Below are positions 27,301 through 36,057 of a stretch of 62,410 bases of DNA, one piece after another. The notes beneath the pieces are model-generated. The model had not been told where the DNA came from. It saw only the letters and a program-made list of their open reading frames with translations, and did no database searches. Origin of the DNA: Oscillatoriales cyanobacterium M59_W2019_021 (GTDB taxonomy: Bacteria; Cyanobacteriota; Cyanobacteriia; Cyanobacteriales; Geitlerinemataceae). Location of the stretch: contig DVED01000111.1 in the NCBI GenBank assembly GCA_015295945.1, forward strand, positions 1 through 62,410, written 5' to 3'. Each line of letters begins with the position of its first letter. Positions within the stretch are counted from its first letter, which is position 1. The translations under genes were made by a program, and so were the position numbers.

Positions 27301-27882
27301 ATGACACAAACTGCGGTAAAGAAATTCTCCTTAGAAGAGTACCATCGCCTCGCCGAAATCGGGTTCTTTCAAGAAGACGATCGGATCGAATTAATTCGTG
27401 GAGAAATTGTCAAAATGGTTGCCAAAGGAACGGCTCATGTTTTTTGCTGCCGAAACTTAATTAAGGAACTTTCCTTGCTAATTGAAGATCGAGCAATTCT
27501 CCAATGCCAAGATCCGATTACCCTGCCGAATAATAGCGAACCGGAACCCGATTTCACGATCGCCCGTCCTCGAGAAGATCGTTACTTATCTCACCATCCG
27601 TATCCGGAAGATATTATTTTAGTTATCGAAATTTCCGATTCGTCATTAGAATACGATCGCGCGGTCAAATTACCCCTGTACGCCGAAGCGGGAATTCCCC
27701 ACTATTGGATTGTCAATTTACTCGAGTTGCAGCTAGAAGCTTACAGCAATCCCTATCAAAAAGTACGAGGAGATTTTGACTACAGCCAGAGACAAATTTT
27801 ATTGCCCAATTCCAGTATTGCATTACCGGAATTGGGAGATCGATCTCTCGACTTATCCCGAATTTTCCCGAAAACAGCGTAA
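27301..27882 (+). CDS. Uma2 family (DUF820) putative restriction-like endonuclease
   Basis: A 193-residue PD-(D/E)XK-fold protein. Visible motifs are SLEEYHRLAEIGFFQEDDRIELIRGEI, EPDFTIARP (catalytic Asp), ILVIEISDSSLEYDRAVKLPLYAEAGI (Glu and Lys) and PHYWIVNL. Uma2 genes are amplified in cyanobacteria, often tens per genome, and their target is unknown. Length is normal for the family and no partner gene is adjacent. Confidence 0.9.
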   Translation: MTQTAVKKFSLEEYHRLAEIGFFQEDDRIELIRGEIVKMVAKGTAHVFCCRNLIKELSLLIEDRAILQCQDPITLPNNSEPEPDFTIARPREDRYLSHHPYPEDIILVIEISDSSLEYDRAVKLPLYAEAGIPHYWIVNLLELQLEAYSNPYQKVRGDFDYSQRQILLPNSSIALPELGDRSLDLSRIFPKTA

Positions 27883-27919
27883 TCGAATTGAGAAGTTTTC
27901 GGGATCGATCGTACGGTAC

Positions 27920-28912
27920 TTATTTTAATAACGAGACATCGATCCGATTCATGCGAAACTTAACGCGCTTCTGGAAATTAGGCAAGGGAAGGCGCCGCGA
28001 CAGCCAATCGAGTACCATCAGAGGCAAACCGTAACGCTGAATGCGGATGCGGATGCGCGACAGCCGATCTTGTATTTTTAATTGTAGCTGCATTTTGGCA
28101 TCGACTTTGAGTCGCCGCAATCCGCTAAGTGTATAGCCTCGAGCGACAAGCATCTCAGAAATTCGTGCTTCTGCGAGTTGAATTTGACGCTTGTTAAATT
28201 GATGTTGCCACAATCCGACATACCTCGGATCGGGTAGTCCGTAAGTGCTAGTTTGATGATACGTCATCATTGCCGGATGGTAGGATACGCCCAGAAATTG
28301 GCAAATCCGATCGAGGGTTTGAACGGGTTGGCAAACTAACTCTTCATAAGTTATTTCTAGTTTTCTTTCATTGGGAATTCGATCGCGAATTTTGTCCCAC
28401 AATCTTTCGGCTTCCATCCAACGTTCCGTTGCCAGCCAGGGATTTCCCGACCAACCTTTTTCCCGAATGCAGGAGTAGGCAACATCTCGACCGTCGCGAA
28501 CCATGTGGATGAATCGAGCTTGGGGCCAAAGTTGCAAGAGGCGATCAAAATGGAAATGGCTGACTGCACAGAGAATCGGTTTGCGATCGCGCTTTTGTTC
28601 GAGAAAACTATTGACGAGTTCCGGATAGCTTAAAGTTCGATCGATTCTGAGATTTCGACCTTGAAAAATTCGATTGGTTTCCAACCATTGATAGTAGCGA
28701 TCGAGTTGGGGAAACTCTCCCGTATTGGAGATGAGATGGGTCATAAAGTCGATTTCCTCCGAGCAGGCGATTTGAGGATGGCAATCGAGCATCAACCGCA
28801 GGTGAGTCGAACCGGAACGACCGGAGGCACAAATGAAACAAGGTCGATCGTCGATCGATGCCTGTTGGCGATCGATCTGATGTGAGATCGACTGTGGCGT
28901 TGCGAGAACCAT
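27920..28912 (-). CDS. Sulfotransferase family protein
   Basis: 330 residues from the ATG at 28912, which has AGGAG at good spacing. The PAPS 5'-phosphosulfate loop is CFICASGRSGSTHLRLML; the 3'-phosphate site is FIHMVRDGRDVAYSC. A later ITYEELVCQP...QFLGV segment is also typical. It should move sulfate from PAPS to a hydroxyl or amine on a glycan or other metabolite; the acceptor is unknown. The C-terminal 60 residues are basic. No PAPS synthesis gene is nearby. Confidence 0.85.
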   Translation of the reverse strand: MVLATPQSISHQIDRQQASIDDRPCFICASGRSGSTHLRLMLDCHPQIACSEEIDFMTHLISNTGEFPQLDRYYQWLETNRIFQGRNLRIDRTLSYPELVNSFLEQKRDRKPILCAVSHFHFDRLLQLWPQARFIHMVRDGRDVAYSCIREKGWSGNPWLATERWMEAERLWDKIRDRIPNERKLEITYEELVCQPVQTLDRICQFLGVSYHPAMMTYHQTSTYGLPDPRYVGLWQHQFNKRQIQLAEARISEMLVARGYTLSGLRRLKVDAKMQLQLKIQDRLSRIRIRIQRYGLPLMVLDWLSRRLPLPNFQKRVKFRMNRIDVSLLK

Positions 28913-29580
28913 AGGTATTGACTCCTTAAGAGAAGGTGGGGAAAAGCAACTCGCCAATGATGTTTGAAAAGGTTAATTTCAAATTAAGATTGGGTTAAGC
29001 TAACACGTTAACGACTAATCTGTCTCGGTAATAACCTCTACATTGCCCAAAATTAACCAAATTTTTACCTTGTGACATAAAACATATTGTGCCGATCGAC
29101 CGAAAAAGTTTGCTGTGGCTTCGTTTTGAGCTCTTTTAGACGAGCGACATAAATCTTAAATATTTTGTAAAGCGCTCCTACCAAAACCCCTCGAATGGCA
29201 GTTTCACGCAAGCTTTTTCCCTGGGTTAACTCGCTTTTTGAAATATTTTATTGCGTGTAAATACGTATTTATATGCAATAAAATCGACAAATACAGTTTT
29301 ATGTATCCAAATTTTTCAGTATTTATACTGAGGTTTGCGAGGTGGAGATCGCGATTTACTCCGAAAAAATAGCAACGCAACGACTCGCACAGGCAGCGAA
29401 GAGACCTCTCCAGAAATCCCAACAACGATCGACGTTTAGAGCAAAACGATCGCGCCACCGATCGCCATGACTGCTAGTCCTCGAGACGTTTTCGCCAACA
29501 AAATGAATCCTAGGTGGCAGTGGTAAGATCGATCGACACACCGATCTTTCGATGTTCCCTGATCGATATCATCTAAACGG
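28913..29580. other. Non-coding region, nothing recognised
   Basis: About 670 A+T-rich bases. Short frames exist but lack ribosome-binding sites and coding character. I see no tRNA, no strong hairpin and no repeat family. Confidence 0.45.
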
Positions 29581-31020
29581 ATGCCAACCGCTCATCGACC
29601 CACGACCGATCTCCCAGTTTGGGCAAAAGCCATTACCCGTACTGCGACGGAGTTCCCCCGCACGCCGCTTCCCCTTCTCTGCGGAAAAATACCGGAAGGA
29701 TTGCGGGGAACGCTCTACCGTAACGGACCGGGGCGTTTGGAACGGGGGGGAATGCGGATGGGACATTGGTTCGACGGCGACGGGGCAATTCTAGCCGTTG
29801 ACTTTACCAACGAGGGGGCAACGGGAACCTATCGCTACGTCCGAACCCAGAAGTACCGCGAGGAAGAGGCAGCGGGCAAACTCCTCTACGGCAATTACGG
29901 CATGGTGGCACCGGGATCGCTGTGGCAGCGATGGAGCAAATCCGTCGGCAACGTAGCGAATACGTCGGTTTTGGCACTGGACGATCGCCTGTTAGCGTTG
30001 TGGGAAGGTGGCAAACCCCATGCCTTGGACTTGCAAACCTTGGAAACGCGGGGACTCGACGATTTGTCGGCATTGGGGAAAAACGGCTGTTATTCCGCGC
30101 ACCCCAAACGCGACGGACAAACCGGGGAGATTTTCAACTTCGGCGTGACGGTGGGACGTCCGGCAATTCTGAATTTATATAAAAGCGATCGCACGGGGAA
30201 AATCATGCAAACTTCGGCAACCCCCCTCGATCGCATGCCGATGCTGCACGATTTCGTCTTGGCGGGGCAATATCTGATCTTTTTCCTGCCGCCAATTCAG
30301 ATGAAACTCTTTCCGGTACTGCTGGGGTTATCGAGTTTTAGCGATGCCATGGTTTGGCAACCGGAATGGGGAACGCAGATTTTAGTGTTCGATCGCCAAA
30401 CCCTGGAATTGGTGAGTCGGGGGGAAGCCCAACCTTGGTTTCAGTGGCACTTTGCCAATGGATATCAGGAAGAGTCGGGAATCGTGGCGATCGATTTTGT
30501 CCGTTACGACGATTGGACGACCAATCGTCGTCTCAAAGAGATCGGTGCGGGAAAAACGAACACGATCGCCGAAGGAATGCTGACTCGCGTGCGCTTAGAT
30601 GCCAAAACCGGAAAAGGGGTGGGAAGTGAGCCACTGAGCGATCGTCCCGGAGAATTTCCCAGCGTGCCCCCCTCGCAAGTGGGGCGCGAAGCATCGCAGA
30701 TTTATCTCTCTTGTCATCGCCGCCATGCCGACATTGCCCGAGAACTCTACGGGGCGATCGCCTGTATCGATTGCCACATGGGAACTTGGCAAGAATTCGA
30801 CTTCGGGGAAAATCGCTATCCCACCGAACCGATTTACGCGCCGGATGCCTTCGATGCCGAGCGGGGTTGGGTGACAACCGTAGTTTACGACGGCAATACT
30901 GACACGAGTGAAGTTTGGGTATTTGCGGGCGATCGTCTCGACGACGAACCCGTCTGTCGCCTCGGTTTGCCCCAAGTCGTGCCGATGGGATTTCACGGGA
31001 CTTGGAAACCCCATAATTGA
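29581..31020 (+). CDS. Carotenoid oxygenase family protein
   Basis: A 479-residue seven-bladed propeller enzyme. The four iron-binding His fit SAHPKRD, LHDFVLAG, WHFANGYQE and FHGTW at the C-terminus. Other family strings are LRGTLYRNGPGRLERGG, HWFDGDGAI and ANTSVLAL. It cleaves a double bond of a carotenoid or apocarotenoid with oxygen, giving retinal-like products; the bond cut is not clear from sequence, and it resembles apocarotenoid 15,15'-oxygenase type proteins. Nearby genes give no pathway clue. Confidence 0.92.
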   Translation: MPTAHRPTTDLPVWAKAITRTATEFPRTPLPLLCGKIPEGLRGTLYRNGPGRLERGGMRMGHWFDGDGAILAVDFTNEGATGTYRYVRTQKYREEEAAGKLLYGNYGMVAPGSLWQRWSKSVGNVANTSVLALDDRLLALWEGGKPHALDLQTLETRGLDDLSALGKNGCYSAHPKRDGQTGEIFNFGVTVGRPAILNLYKSDRTGKIMQTSATPLDRMPMLHDFVLAGQYLIFFLPPIQMKLFPVLLGLSSFSDAMVWQPEWGTQILVFDRQTLELVSRGEAQPWFQWHFANGYQEESGIVAIDFVRYDDWTTNRRLKEIGAGKTNTIAEGMLTRVRLDAKTGKGVGSEPLSDRPGEFPSVPPSQVGREASQIYLSCHRRHADIARELYGAIACIDCHMGTWQEFDFGENRYPTEPIYAPDAFDAERGWVTTVVYDGNTDTSEVWVFAGDRLDDEPVCRLGLPQVVPMGFHGTWKPHN

Positions 31021-31038
31021 ACCCGTACTGAGGTTAGG

Positions 31039-32313
31039 TTAATTCCTTTCAAACAACCGGGTAGCAAAATTTTGCGATCGCGTGGGAGACAGCGCTCGAG
31101 CTTTGAGAATCGCCGCCGCCAGGAACGCATAAGAAATCACCCCCACCACCACCAACAAACCCGTATCCAAAAATCCAGCGGTATTCCACAGCGCGTGCAG
31201 TCCCGCCGCCGTCAGCAACCCCACCCCCAAGGTTCGCCAGCGCTTCGAGGGGATTAAAACGCTCAACCCGATGGCATAGCCGAAATAGCCGCTATACGCC
31301 ATATGTCCCGCAACGGAACCTAAAATCCGGGCGATCAGCAGTTGCAATCCCGCCTCTCCCCCCAAATTTTGAATGGCGTTGGGGACGTACTGTCCCAAAG
31401 TTTCCAACAGCGTAAACCCCACTGCCGAAGCCGTTCCCAGTAAAATTCCATCCAGGGGTTCCCAGATACCGAGGCGATCGCGCCACGGCGAAGGCAATCC
31501 TCGAGCGATAAAATAGAGGACAAACAAGGGGACGGCTTTGAGCAATTCTTCCAACAATCCCGCCCCGAAAAACATCCGAATGGTTAGCTCTACGAGATTG
31601 AGGCTTTCTCCCGGCGAGGGAAACTGACCGGGCAAAATCTCCCGAAACACGTAGATAAACCCATTGAGAACGGGGCTGAGCAGCAGGAGAACAGTAGCGT
31701 ACCCCGTCAGAAACAAAACCCACCACGGCTTTCGCTTGCCGCACAGTTGGTAAACGAAGTAATATGCCATCCCGGCAATATAGAAGCCAATTGCCCGGTT
31801 GAAAATCTCCGGGTTGCCGACGGTGGCAAACATGACCGCCACGAAACCGACGGTAATGATGGCGGGAATGAAGTAAGCTTTGTGGGTTAACTCCCCCCCT
31901 GTAGAGAGAATGGGGAACAGTTTGGTGAAGGTGACGGTAACGGGATCGGCAACGACGGGAGAATGCACGACGGTGGGAGCCGACGCAAAAACGACCTCGA
32001 ACCGAAATTCCGCGCCATTTTGCCCGAGGGCGATGGTATCTCCCGGTTGCAACACCTGAGAGCCCCGCAGTTGTTGTCCGTTAAGATAAGTACCGTTGGC
32101 ACTGTCGAGGTCGCAGAGTTCCCAATGGGGGTTGGGAGTGGTGCGGGGGCGGATGACGGCATGGCGGCGGGACACCATGCCGTGGTTGTGGCTGTCCAAA
32201 ACCAGATTGCAGCTCGGATCGCGCCCGATAGTCACCTCTCGATCAAGCGGCAATTCCCACTCACCCCCAATCCCCACTGTATGGGTCGATCGTAAATATC
32301 CGCGATCGGGCAT
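31039..32313 (-). CDS. FHA-domain fused PrsW-type intramembrane protease
   Basis: 424 residues from ATG 32313. Residues 15-95 form a forkhead-associated domain (VTIGRDPSCNLVL, SRRHAVI, DSANGTYLNGQQL) that binds phosphothreonine. Then come eight or so membrane helices with the PrsW glutamic-protease motifs GLLEELLKAVPLF, EPLDGILLGTASAVGF, AHMAYSGYFGYAIG and LHALWN. PrsW in Bacillus cuts an anti-sigma factor; the FHA domain suggests control by protein phosphorylation here. The upstream in-frame extension translates repeats and is not coding. Confidence 0.88.
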   Translation of the reverse strand: MPDRGYLRSTHTVGIGGEWELPLDREVTIGRDPSCNLVLDSHNHGMVSRRHAVIRPRTTPNPHWELCDLDSANGTYLNGQQLRGSQVLQPGDTIALGQNGAEFRFEVVFASAPTVVHSPVVADPVTVTFTKLFPILSTGGELTHKAYFIPAIITVGFVAVMFATVGNPEIFNRAIGFYIAGMAYYFVYQLCGKRKPWWVLFLTGYATVLLLLSPVLNGFIYVFREILPGQFPSPGESLNLVELTIRMFFGAGLLEELLKAVPLFVLYFIARGLPSPWRDRLGIWEPLDGILLGTASAVGFTLLETLGQYVPNAIQNLGGEAGLQLLIARILGSVAGHMAYSGYFGYAIGLSVLIPSKRWRTLGVGLLTAAGLHALWNTAGFLDTGLLVVVGVISYAFLAAAILKARALSPTRSQNFATRLFERN

Positions 32314-32433
32314 AACAATTGCTAATTGGTTATTCGTGATTCGTGTCGAATCGGTAATCGGTAATCGGTAATTGGTGAAAAACCACTTATTACTTATTAC
32401 TTCAAACCCCAAAACCCAAACCCCCAACCCCCA
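32314..32433. repeat. Heptanucleotide repeat cluster
   Basis: ATCGGTA units, a TTATTAC run and CCAAACC-type units fill the gap between the small membrane protein gene (ending 32436) and the FHA-PrsW start. Confidence 0.7.
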
Positions 32434-32435
32434 AT

Positions 32436-32636
32436 TTACGAATTGGCATTGGCATCGCGAACGGCTGCCAGGAAGCAGACAATACCCAGGGGAATGCTGA
32501 GGGCGAGGATGATGCCCGTTAATAGCGTGCCGTATTGGGGCGTTCCCGAAGATAGCTCGAAGACAGAACCCACAGCCGCAATGCCCGCGACGCAAGCTCC
32601 TGCCAGGAGCAAACCGCTTTTCGGTGTTGTTACCAT
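32436..32636 (-). CDS. Small two-helix membrane protein
   Basis: 66 residues: MVTTPKSG, then helices LLLAGACVAGIAAVGSVFEL and GTLLTGIILALSIPLGIVCF. The rest is a short polar loop and tail. I know no family for it. It lies 24 bases after the deformylase stop codon on the same strand, so co-transcription with def is likely. Confidence 0.65.
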   Translation of the reverse strand: MVTTPKSGLLLAGACVAGIAAVGSVFELSSGTPQYGTLLTGIILALSIPLGIVCFLAAVRDANANS

Positions 32637-32660
32637 AATTTTAGAATCAGCCTTTGTGAG

Positions 32661-33230
32661 TTAGCGAACGGGTTTGACATCGCGCACGGAGAATCCTTCT
32701 TTGCTGAGGGCTTCCGTCATCGCCAATTGGTTATCGACGCGATCGACAAATAGCACGCCGTTGAGGTGATCCATTTCGTGCTGGATGACGCGGGCCGGTA
32801 AATCGTTGAAGCGGCGGGTTTGCGGGCGACCGTTTTCGTCTTTATAAGAGACTTCAATTTCCTCGGGTCGCTTGACATCCAGAAAAACGTTGGGAATGCT
32901 CAGACAGCCTTCTTGGGCGACGGCAATTTCCTTGCCGAAACTTTTAATGACGGGATTGATCAGCACCAAAGGCGGCGTTGCCGCATTTTCCCAATCTACA
33001 TCGACCACGAGAATTTGCTTGTGAATGCCCACTTGTGGTGCTGCTAGACCGATCCCGTCGGAGGTGTACATGGTCTGCAACATCTCTTTGACCAGTTGGC
33101 GAATGCTGTTGTCTACCCGAGCGATCCGCTTAGTCGGCTGACGCAGAACGCGATCGCCCATATAGTGCAATTCTAAAGGCGCTTTATCTAATTTTTTCTT
33201 TTCAACGAGAATTTTAGTCGCGGTTGCCAT
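32661..33230 (-). CDS. def: Peptide deformylase
   Basis: A 189-residue metalloenzyme removing the formyl group from nascent N-terminal Met. All three motifs are intact: GIGLAAPQVG, EGCLSI (metal-binding Cys) and QHEMDHLNG (HExxH metal ligands and catalytic Glu). The N-terminus MATATKILVEKKKLDKAPLEL is a normal cyanobacterial extension. It probably leads a two-gene unit with the small membrane protein downstream. Confidence 0.96.
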   Translation of the reverse strand: MATATKILVEKKKLDKAPLELHYMGDRVLRQPTKRIARVDNSIRQLVKEMLQTMYTSDGIGLAAPQVGIHKQILVVDVDWENAATPPLVLINPVIKSFGKEIAVAQEGCLSIPNVFLDVKRPEEIEVSYKDENGRPQTRRFNDLPARVIQHEMDHLNGVLFVDRVDNQLAMTEALSKEGFSVRDVKPVR

Positions 33231-33291
33231 GAATTTTACGGATAATTTAAGGGCAAATCGAGATGGAAATGATTTTGGTTCTTCTTCAATC

Positions 33292-33915
33292 TTAACAATT
33301 GTCGGGTGTTTGGGGTTGGATGTTTGTTCTGGGTAATGGGTGATGGGTTGATCGATCTCCAGTCATCGTCCCCTCCGGCGAAGGTTCGGCGTCTTCAGAG
33401 GGGGTAGGGTTGGGAACTTCTGAATTCTTCGCAGCTTCCCGTTCTCGTTTGGCTCGAGCCTGCTGGGCGATCGCACTCAGGCGAGCGTAAAATTCCGATC
33501 GATCGGCGTCCGGCGTAAACTGACCGATCGTGGGCGGCGGGGTTTCTTTGTCGCCAGTTGGGGACATTTCTGTCGGGGCTGTATCGGCGGGGGAATCCGC
33601 TGCGGAAGCCTCGCTCGCATTCCCCGGTAAGTTGTTGCACACCAAACACTCGAAATCGTAGTTAAAGTGTTGGAAAACTTGATGCCGACGCTGCCAAACT
33701 TCTAAAATTTGACTGACGGAAATGGCTTTATATCGACCTTGGTAAAGCGACTCGATAATCGCCAAACGAATCCAAGATGCGGGATAGCGATCCAACCACT
33801 CCTCGAATAAGACGTCGGCAGAGGCATTTCCCAACTCGAAATAATAGTTCAGCAGTGCCACTGCGTCGGTGGCAATGGGGTTTGCCCCGAGTTCGTTGTT
33901 ATCCAAGCTCGACAT
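33292..33915 (-). CDS. Cyanobacterial hypothetical protein with HEAT-like head and disordered tail
   Basis: 207 residues. The first 100 are helical and look conserved (ALLNYYFELGNASADVLFEE, RLAIIESLYQGRYKAISVSQ, WQRRHQVFQHFNYDFECLV). The rest is acidic, Pro-rich and low in complexity. The final residues (HHPLPRTNIQPQTPDNC) are encoded by CATTACC and CCCCAAA repeats, so the original stop has probably been lost. I cannot assign a function. Confidence 0.65.
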   Translation of the reverse strand: MSSLDNNELGANPIATDAVALLNYYFELGNASADVLFEEWLDRYPASWIRLAIIESLYQGRYKAISVSQILEVWQRRHQVFQHFNYDFECLVCNNLPGNASEASAADSPADTAPTEMSPTGDKETPPPTIGQFTPDADRSEFYARLSAIAQQARAKREREAAKNSEVPNPTPSEDAEPSPEGTMTGDRSTHHPLPRTNIQPQTPDNC

Positions 33916-34162
33916 TCACATCAAGTAGTGACATTGACTGTTGCTTCTTATCTTAGGGCAGAAGGTCGTGAATCATGGGTAAATAGACGGCGATCGATGG
34001 CGGGTGACCCGTAATCCGAACGAGTTGACGTTGTTGCTGCCGAGGAAGGGCGATCGATCTTCCGTCACGCGAACTCGCATTTTGGGAAATCCCCCTCCAT
34101 GATGAGACAAAAAGTGGCAACAAATCTTAAAATAGTAGAAATGAACTTCTAAACTCTGATTG
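33916..34162. other. Intergenic region before an orphan terminator
   Basis: No coding sequence is supported here. TAAAAT near 34128-34133 could be a -10 element about 65 bases before the end of the terminator, so a short RNA is possible. Confidence 0.4.
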
Positions 34163-34204
34163 TGTCCCCATGGATCTACTCGTTAGATCTGGGGACATTT
34201 TTTT
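34163..34204 (+). terminator. Strong orphan terminator, possible small RNA end
   Basis: TGTCCCC...GGGGACA outer stem with a GATCT/AGATC inner stem, followed by seven T. No upstream plus-strand gene ends here: the nearest CDS is on the other strand. It may end an unannotated small RNA starting near 34140. Confidence 0.75.
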
Positions 34205-34516
34205 GCCTCTCTTACGGGAACTGGGATCTGGGGTTGGTTATTGGTTATATCGATGACCTAAATGTTGGCTACACACACTCTCCCCCAGCTCCCCCAGCTC
34301 GGGATTTGTAGCAGCATTAAGTAAAAACCATATTAGTGGTTATTGGTTGTTTGTTAACTTCTTCACCCCCTCCTGTCCAGGCTTCTCCGGCTTCCCCAGA
34401 TCCTCTTAAACAGCAACAGTTCAACCCATACTGACGTTAAACCGAGTTCGTCGGGCGAAAACCTCGCCCACTGCCAACATTCGGCGATCGGATCTGCATT
34501 TCCGGGGTCAGTGGTT
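34205..34516. repeat. Intergenic repeats before rpsU
   Basis: Includes the AAATGTTGGCTACACA fragment shared with 5197, C-rich CCCCCAGCT pieces, TTATTGG units and a CCATACTGACGTTAAAC piece related to the 99-bp repeat tail. Confidence 0.6.
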
Positions 34517-34522
34517 TATAAT
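34517..34522 (+). promoter_or_regulatory. -10 element of rpsU
   Basis: A perfect TATAAT lies 52 bases before the rpsU start codon. No good -35 box is seen at 16-18 bases upstream. Confidence 0.5.
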
Positions 34523-34573
34523 CGATAAGAGTCTAGTTGACTAACTTCATGATGTTTATTAGGAGGATCTCGA

Positions 34574-34750
34574 ATGACCCAAGTGGTTGTGGGTGAAAAC
34601 GAAGAAATTGAATCAGCCCTACGTCGATTTAAGCGTCAAGTTTCTAAGGCGGGAATCTTCGCCGACATCAAGCGTCGCCGCCACTTTGAAACCCCCATCG
34701 AAAAGCGCAAGCGCAAAGCCATAGCTCGGCGCAAGAAACGTTTTCGTTAA
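34574..34750 (+). CDS. rpsU: 30S ribosomal protein bS21 (paralogue 1)
   Basis: A 58-residue basic protein [20 protein letters not shown], then [18 protein letters not shown] and [15 protein letters not shown]. This is complete bS21, which binds the 30S head-platform region near the anti-Shine-Dalgarno sequence. AGGAGG precedes the ATG at ideal spacing. A second, longer copy is at 41575. The gene is short and may be missed by length cutoffs. Confidence 0.95.
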   Translation: MTQVVVGENEEIESALRRFKRQVSKAGIFADIKRRRHFETPIEKRKRKAIARRKKRFR

Positions 34751-34795
34751 TTTTCCCTTTGTCCTTTGTCACCCAGCAAAGACAAAGGACATTTC

Positions 34796-35770
34796 TTATC
34801 GACTTTCAGCAATGCCAACTTCTTGTAATTTTTGCAAGAAAAACTCTTCTAGGGTTGGGCGGGTCAAACTCAACGACACGAGTTGAGCGTCCATCAAGCG
34901 CAAGCTTGCCAGAAAATCCTCAACGTTTCCCTGAAGTTCGCCCTGCCAATAGTTTGATTCCAGGCGAACCGTCGGCATCCACTCTTTCAACATATCGAGT
35001 TGACCCCCTCGTCCCCGCACTTGATATCGGTCTTCCGTTCCCAACAGATCGCCGAGGGAACCCGAGCAAATCAAGTCTCCTCGGGCGAGGATGGCGACGC
35101 GATCGCAAATTTTCTCGACATCTGCCAGAATGTGGCTGTTAAAAAAGATGGTCTTCCCGCGTTCTTTCAGGGCGAGAATCGTTTCTCGCATTTGGTAGCG
35201 TCCCATGGGGTCGAGTCCAGACATCGGTTCGTCTAAAAACAAAACATCCGGATCGGCAATTAAGGCTTGAGCCATGCCCAATCGCTGGAGCATCCCTTTA
35301 GAATATTGCTTGAGGGGTTTTTGACGGGCTGTCGATCGATCCAATCTCACGAGATCGATCGTTTCGGGAATGCGCTGCCTTCGGACGCTAGCGGGGATCT
35401 CGAACAGTCCGGCAGCAAATTCCAAAAATTCCCACGCTGTTAAATAGTCGTAAAAATAGGGATTTTCCGGCAAGTATCCCACTCGATACCGGGCGCGACG
35501 ATTGCCGAGAGGATAGCCGAACACGCCTCCCCGACCAGATGTCGGTCGCACGATGCCTAATAAAATCTTCAGTAACGTCGTTTTTCCCGCACCGTTGGGA
35601 CCGAGCAAACCAAAGGTTTCTCCCCGATACACTTCCAACGAGCATCCAGCCAGGGATTCGATCGTTTGATTCAACCAAAAGCCGGTTCGGTAACGCTTGC
35701 GAATTCCTTCAGCCCAAACGGCAATCGGGCGAGGGTCTCCGGTGGGTTCGATTGGGGAAGCTACGGGCAT
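34796..35770 (-). CDS. ABC transporter ATP-binding protein
   Basis: A 324-residue single-domain ATPase: Walker A GPNGAGKT, Q-loop YLPENPYFYDYLT, signature YSKGMLQRLGMAQAL, Walker B VLFLDEP, and H-loop FNSHIL. The C-terminal 90 residues form an extra domain as in CcmA/NatA-type exporters (LEEFFLQKL). The permease is not adjacent, so it probably works with a membrane subunit encoded elsewhere. Substrate unknown. The start at 35770 has the ATG for MPVASPIE. It converges on rpsU. Confidence 0.9.
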   Translation of the reverse strand: MPVASPIEPTGDPRPIAVWAEGIRKRYRTGFWLNQTIESLAGCSLEVYRGETFGLLGPNGAGKTTLLKILLGIVRPTSGRGGVFGYPLGNRRARYRVGYLPENPYFYDYLTAWEFLEFAAGLFEIPASVRRQRIPETIDLVRLDRSTARQKPLKQYSKGMLQRLGMAQALIADPDVLFLDEPMSGLDPMGRYQMRETILALKERGKTIFFNSHILADVEKICDRVAILARGDLICSGSLGDLLGTEDRYQVRGRGGQLDMLKEWMPTVRLESNYWQGELQGNVEDFLASLRLMDAQLVSLSLTRPTLEEFFLQKLQEVGIAESR

Positions 35771-35875
35771 AGCTCGGTTATCGCAAGGAAATCATTCAAG
35801 GAAATTAGGCTGATTGTTTTGGAGAGTTTCGAGGCACTCATCAGGTATAGTCCGCGATCGACACCGCTTGACTTC

Positions 35876-35886
35876 ACTCCTCACAC
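35876..35886 (+). other. First copy of the Yfr1 core motif ACTCCTCACAC
   Basis: An exact 11-base match to the ultraconserved single-stranded core of the cyanobacterial small RNA Yfr1. It is followed by AGCACTCCGCACTCG, which also follows the second copy in shortened form. The flanks do not fold as cleanly as those of the second copy. Confidence 0.45.
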
Positions 35887-35952
35887 ACCAGCACTCCGCA
35901 CTCGAAACGAGAGATCGCGCCACTGACCCCTGACGCCGACTTCTCGAATTAG

Positions 35953-36025
35953 GCAGATAGGGAGACGAGGGTTTTCCCTATCTGCGAACCGCTACTCCTC
36001 ACACTTTAACTCCGCACTCGGGGTT
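35953..36025 (+). ncRNA. yfr1: Yfr1-like small RNA candidate
   Basis: The layout is that described for Yfr1. A perfect 11-bp stem (GCAGATAGGGA, 11-base loop, TCCCTATCTGC) is followed by an unpaired stretch of about 22 bases holding the exact core ACTCCTCACAC at 35994-36004. A second stem follows (AACTCCG-cact-CGGGGTT). Yfr1 is a 54-69-nt antisense regulator found across cyanobacteria. Against it: no T-run follows the second stem and no clear promoter is visible. It lies between the convergent ends of nothing else: both neighbours read leftward. Confidence 0.5.
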
Positions 36026-36057
36026 AATTCGCACTAGGTCGTATGCCGATATGCCAA

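Noticed and set aside
29204-29458. 84-codon minus-strand frame in the 28.9-29.6 kb gap
   Set aside because: Odd composition, no ribosome-binding site and no recognisable motif.
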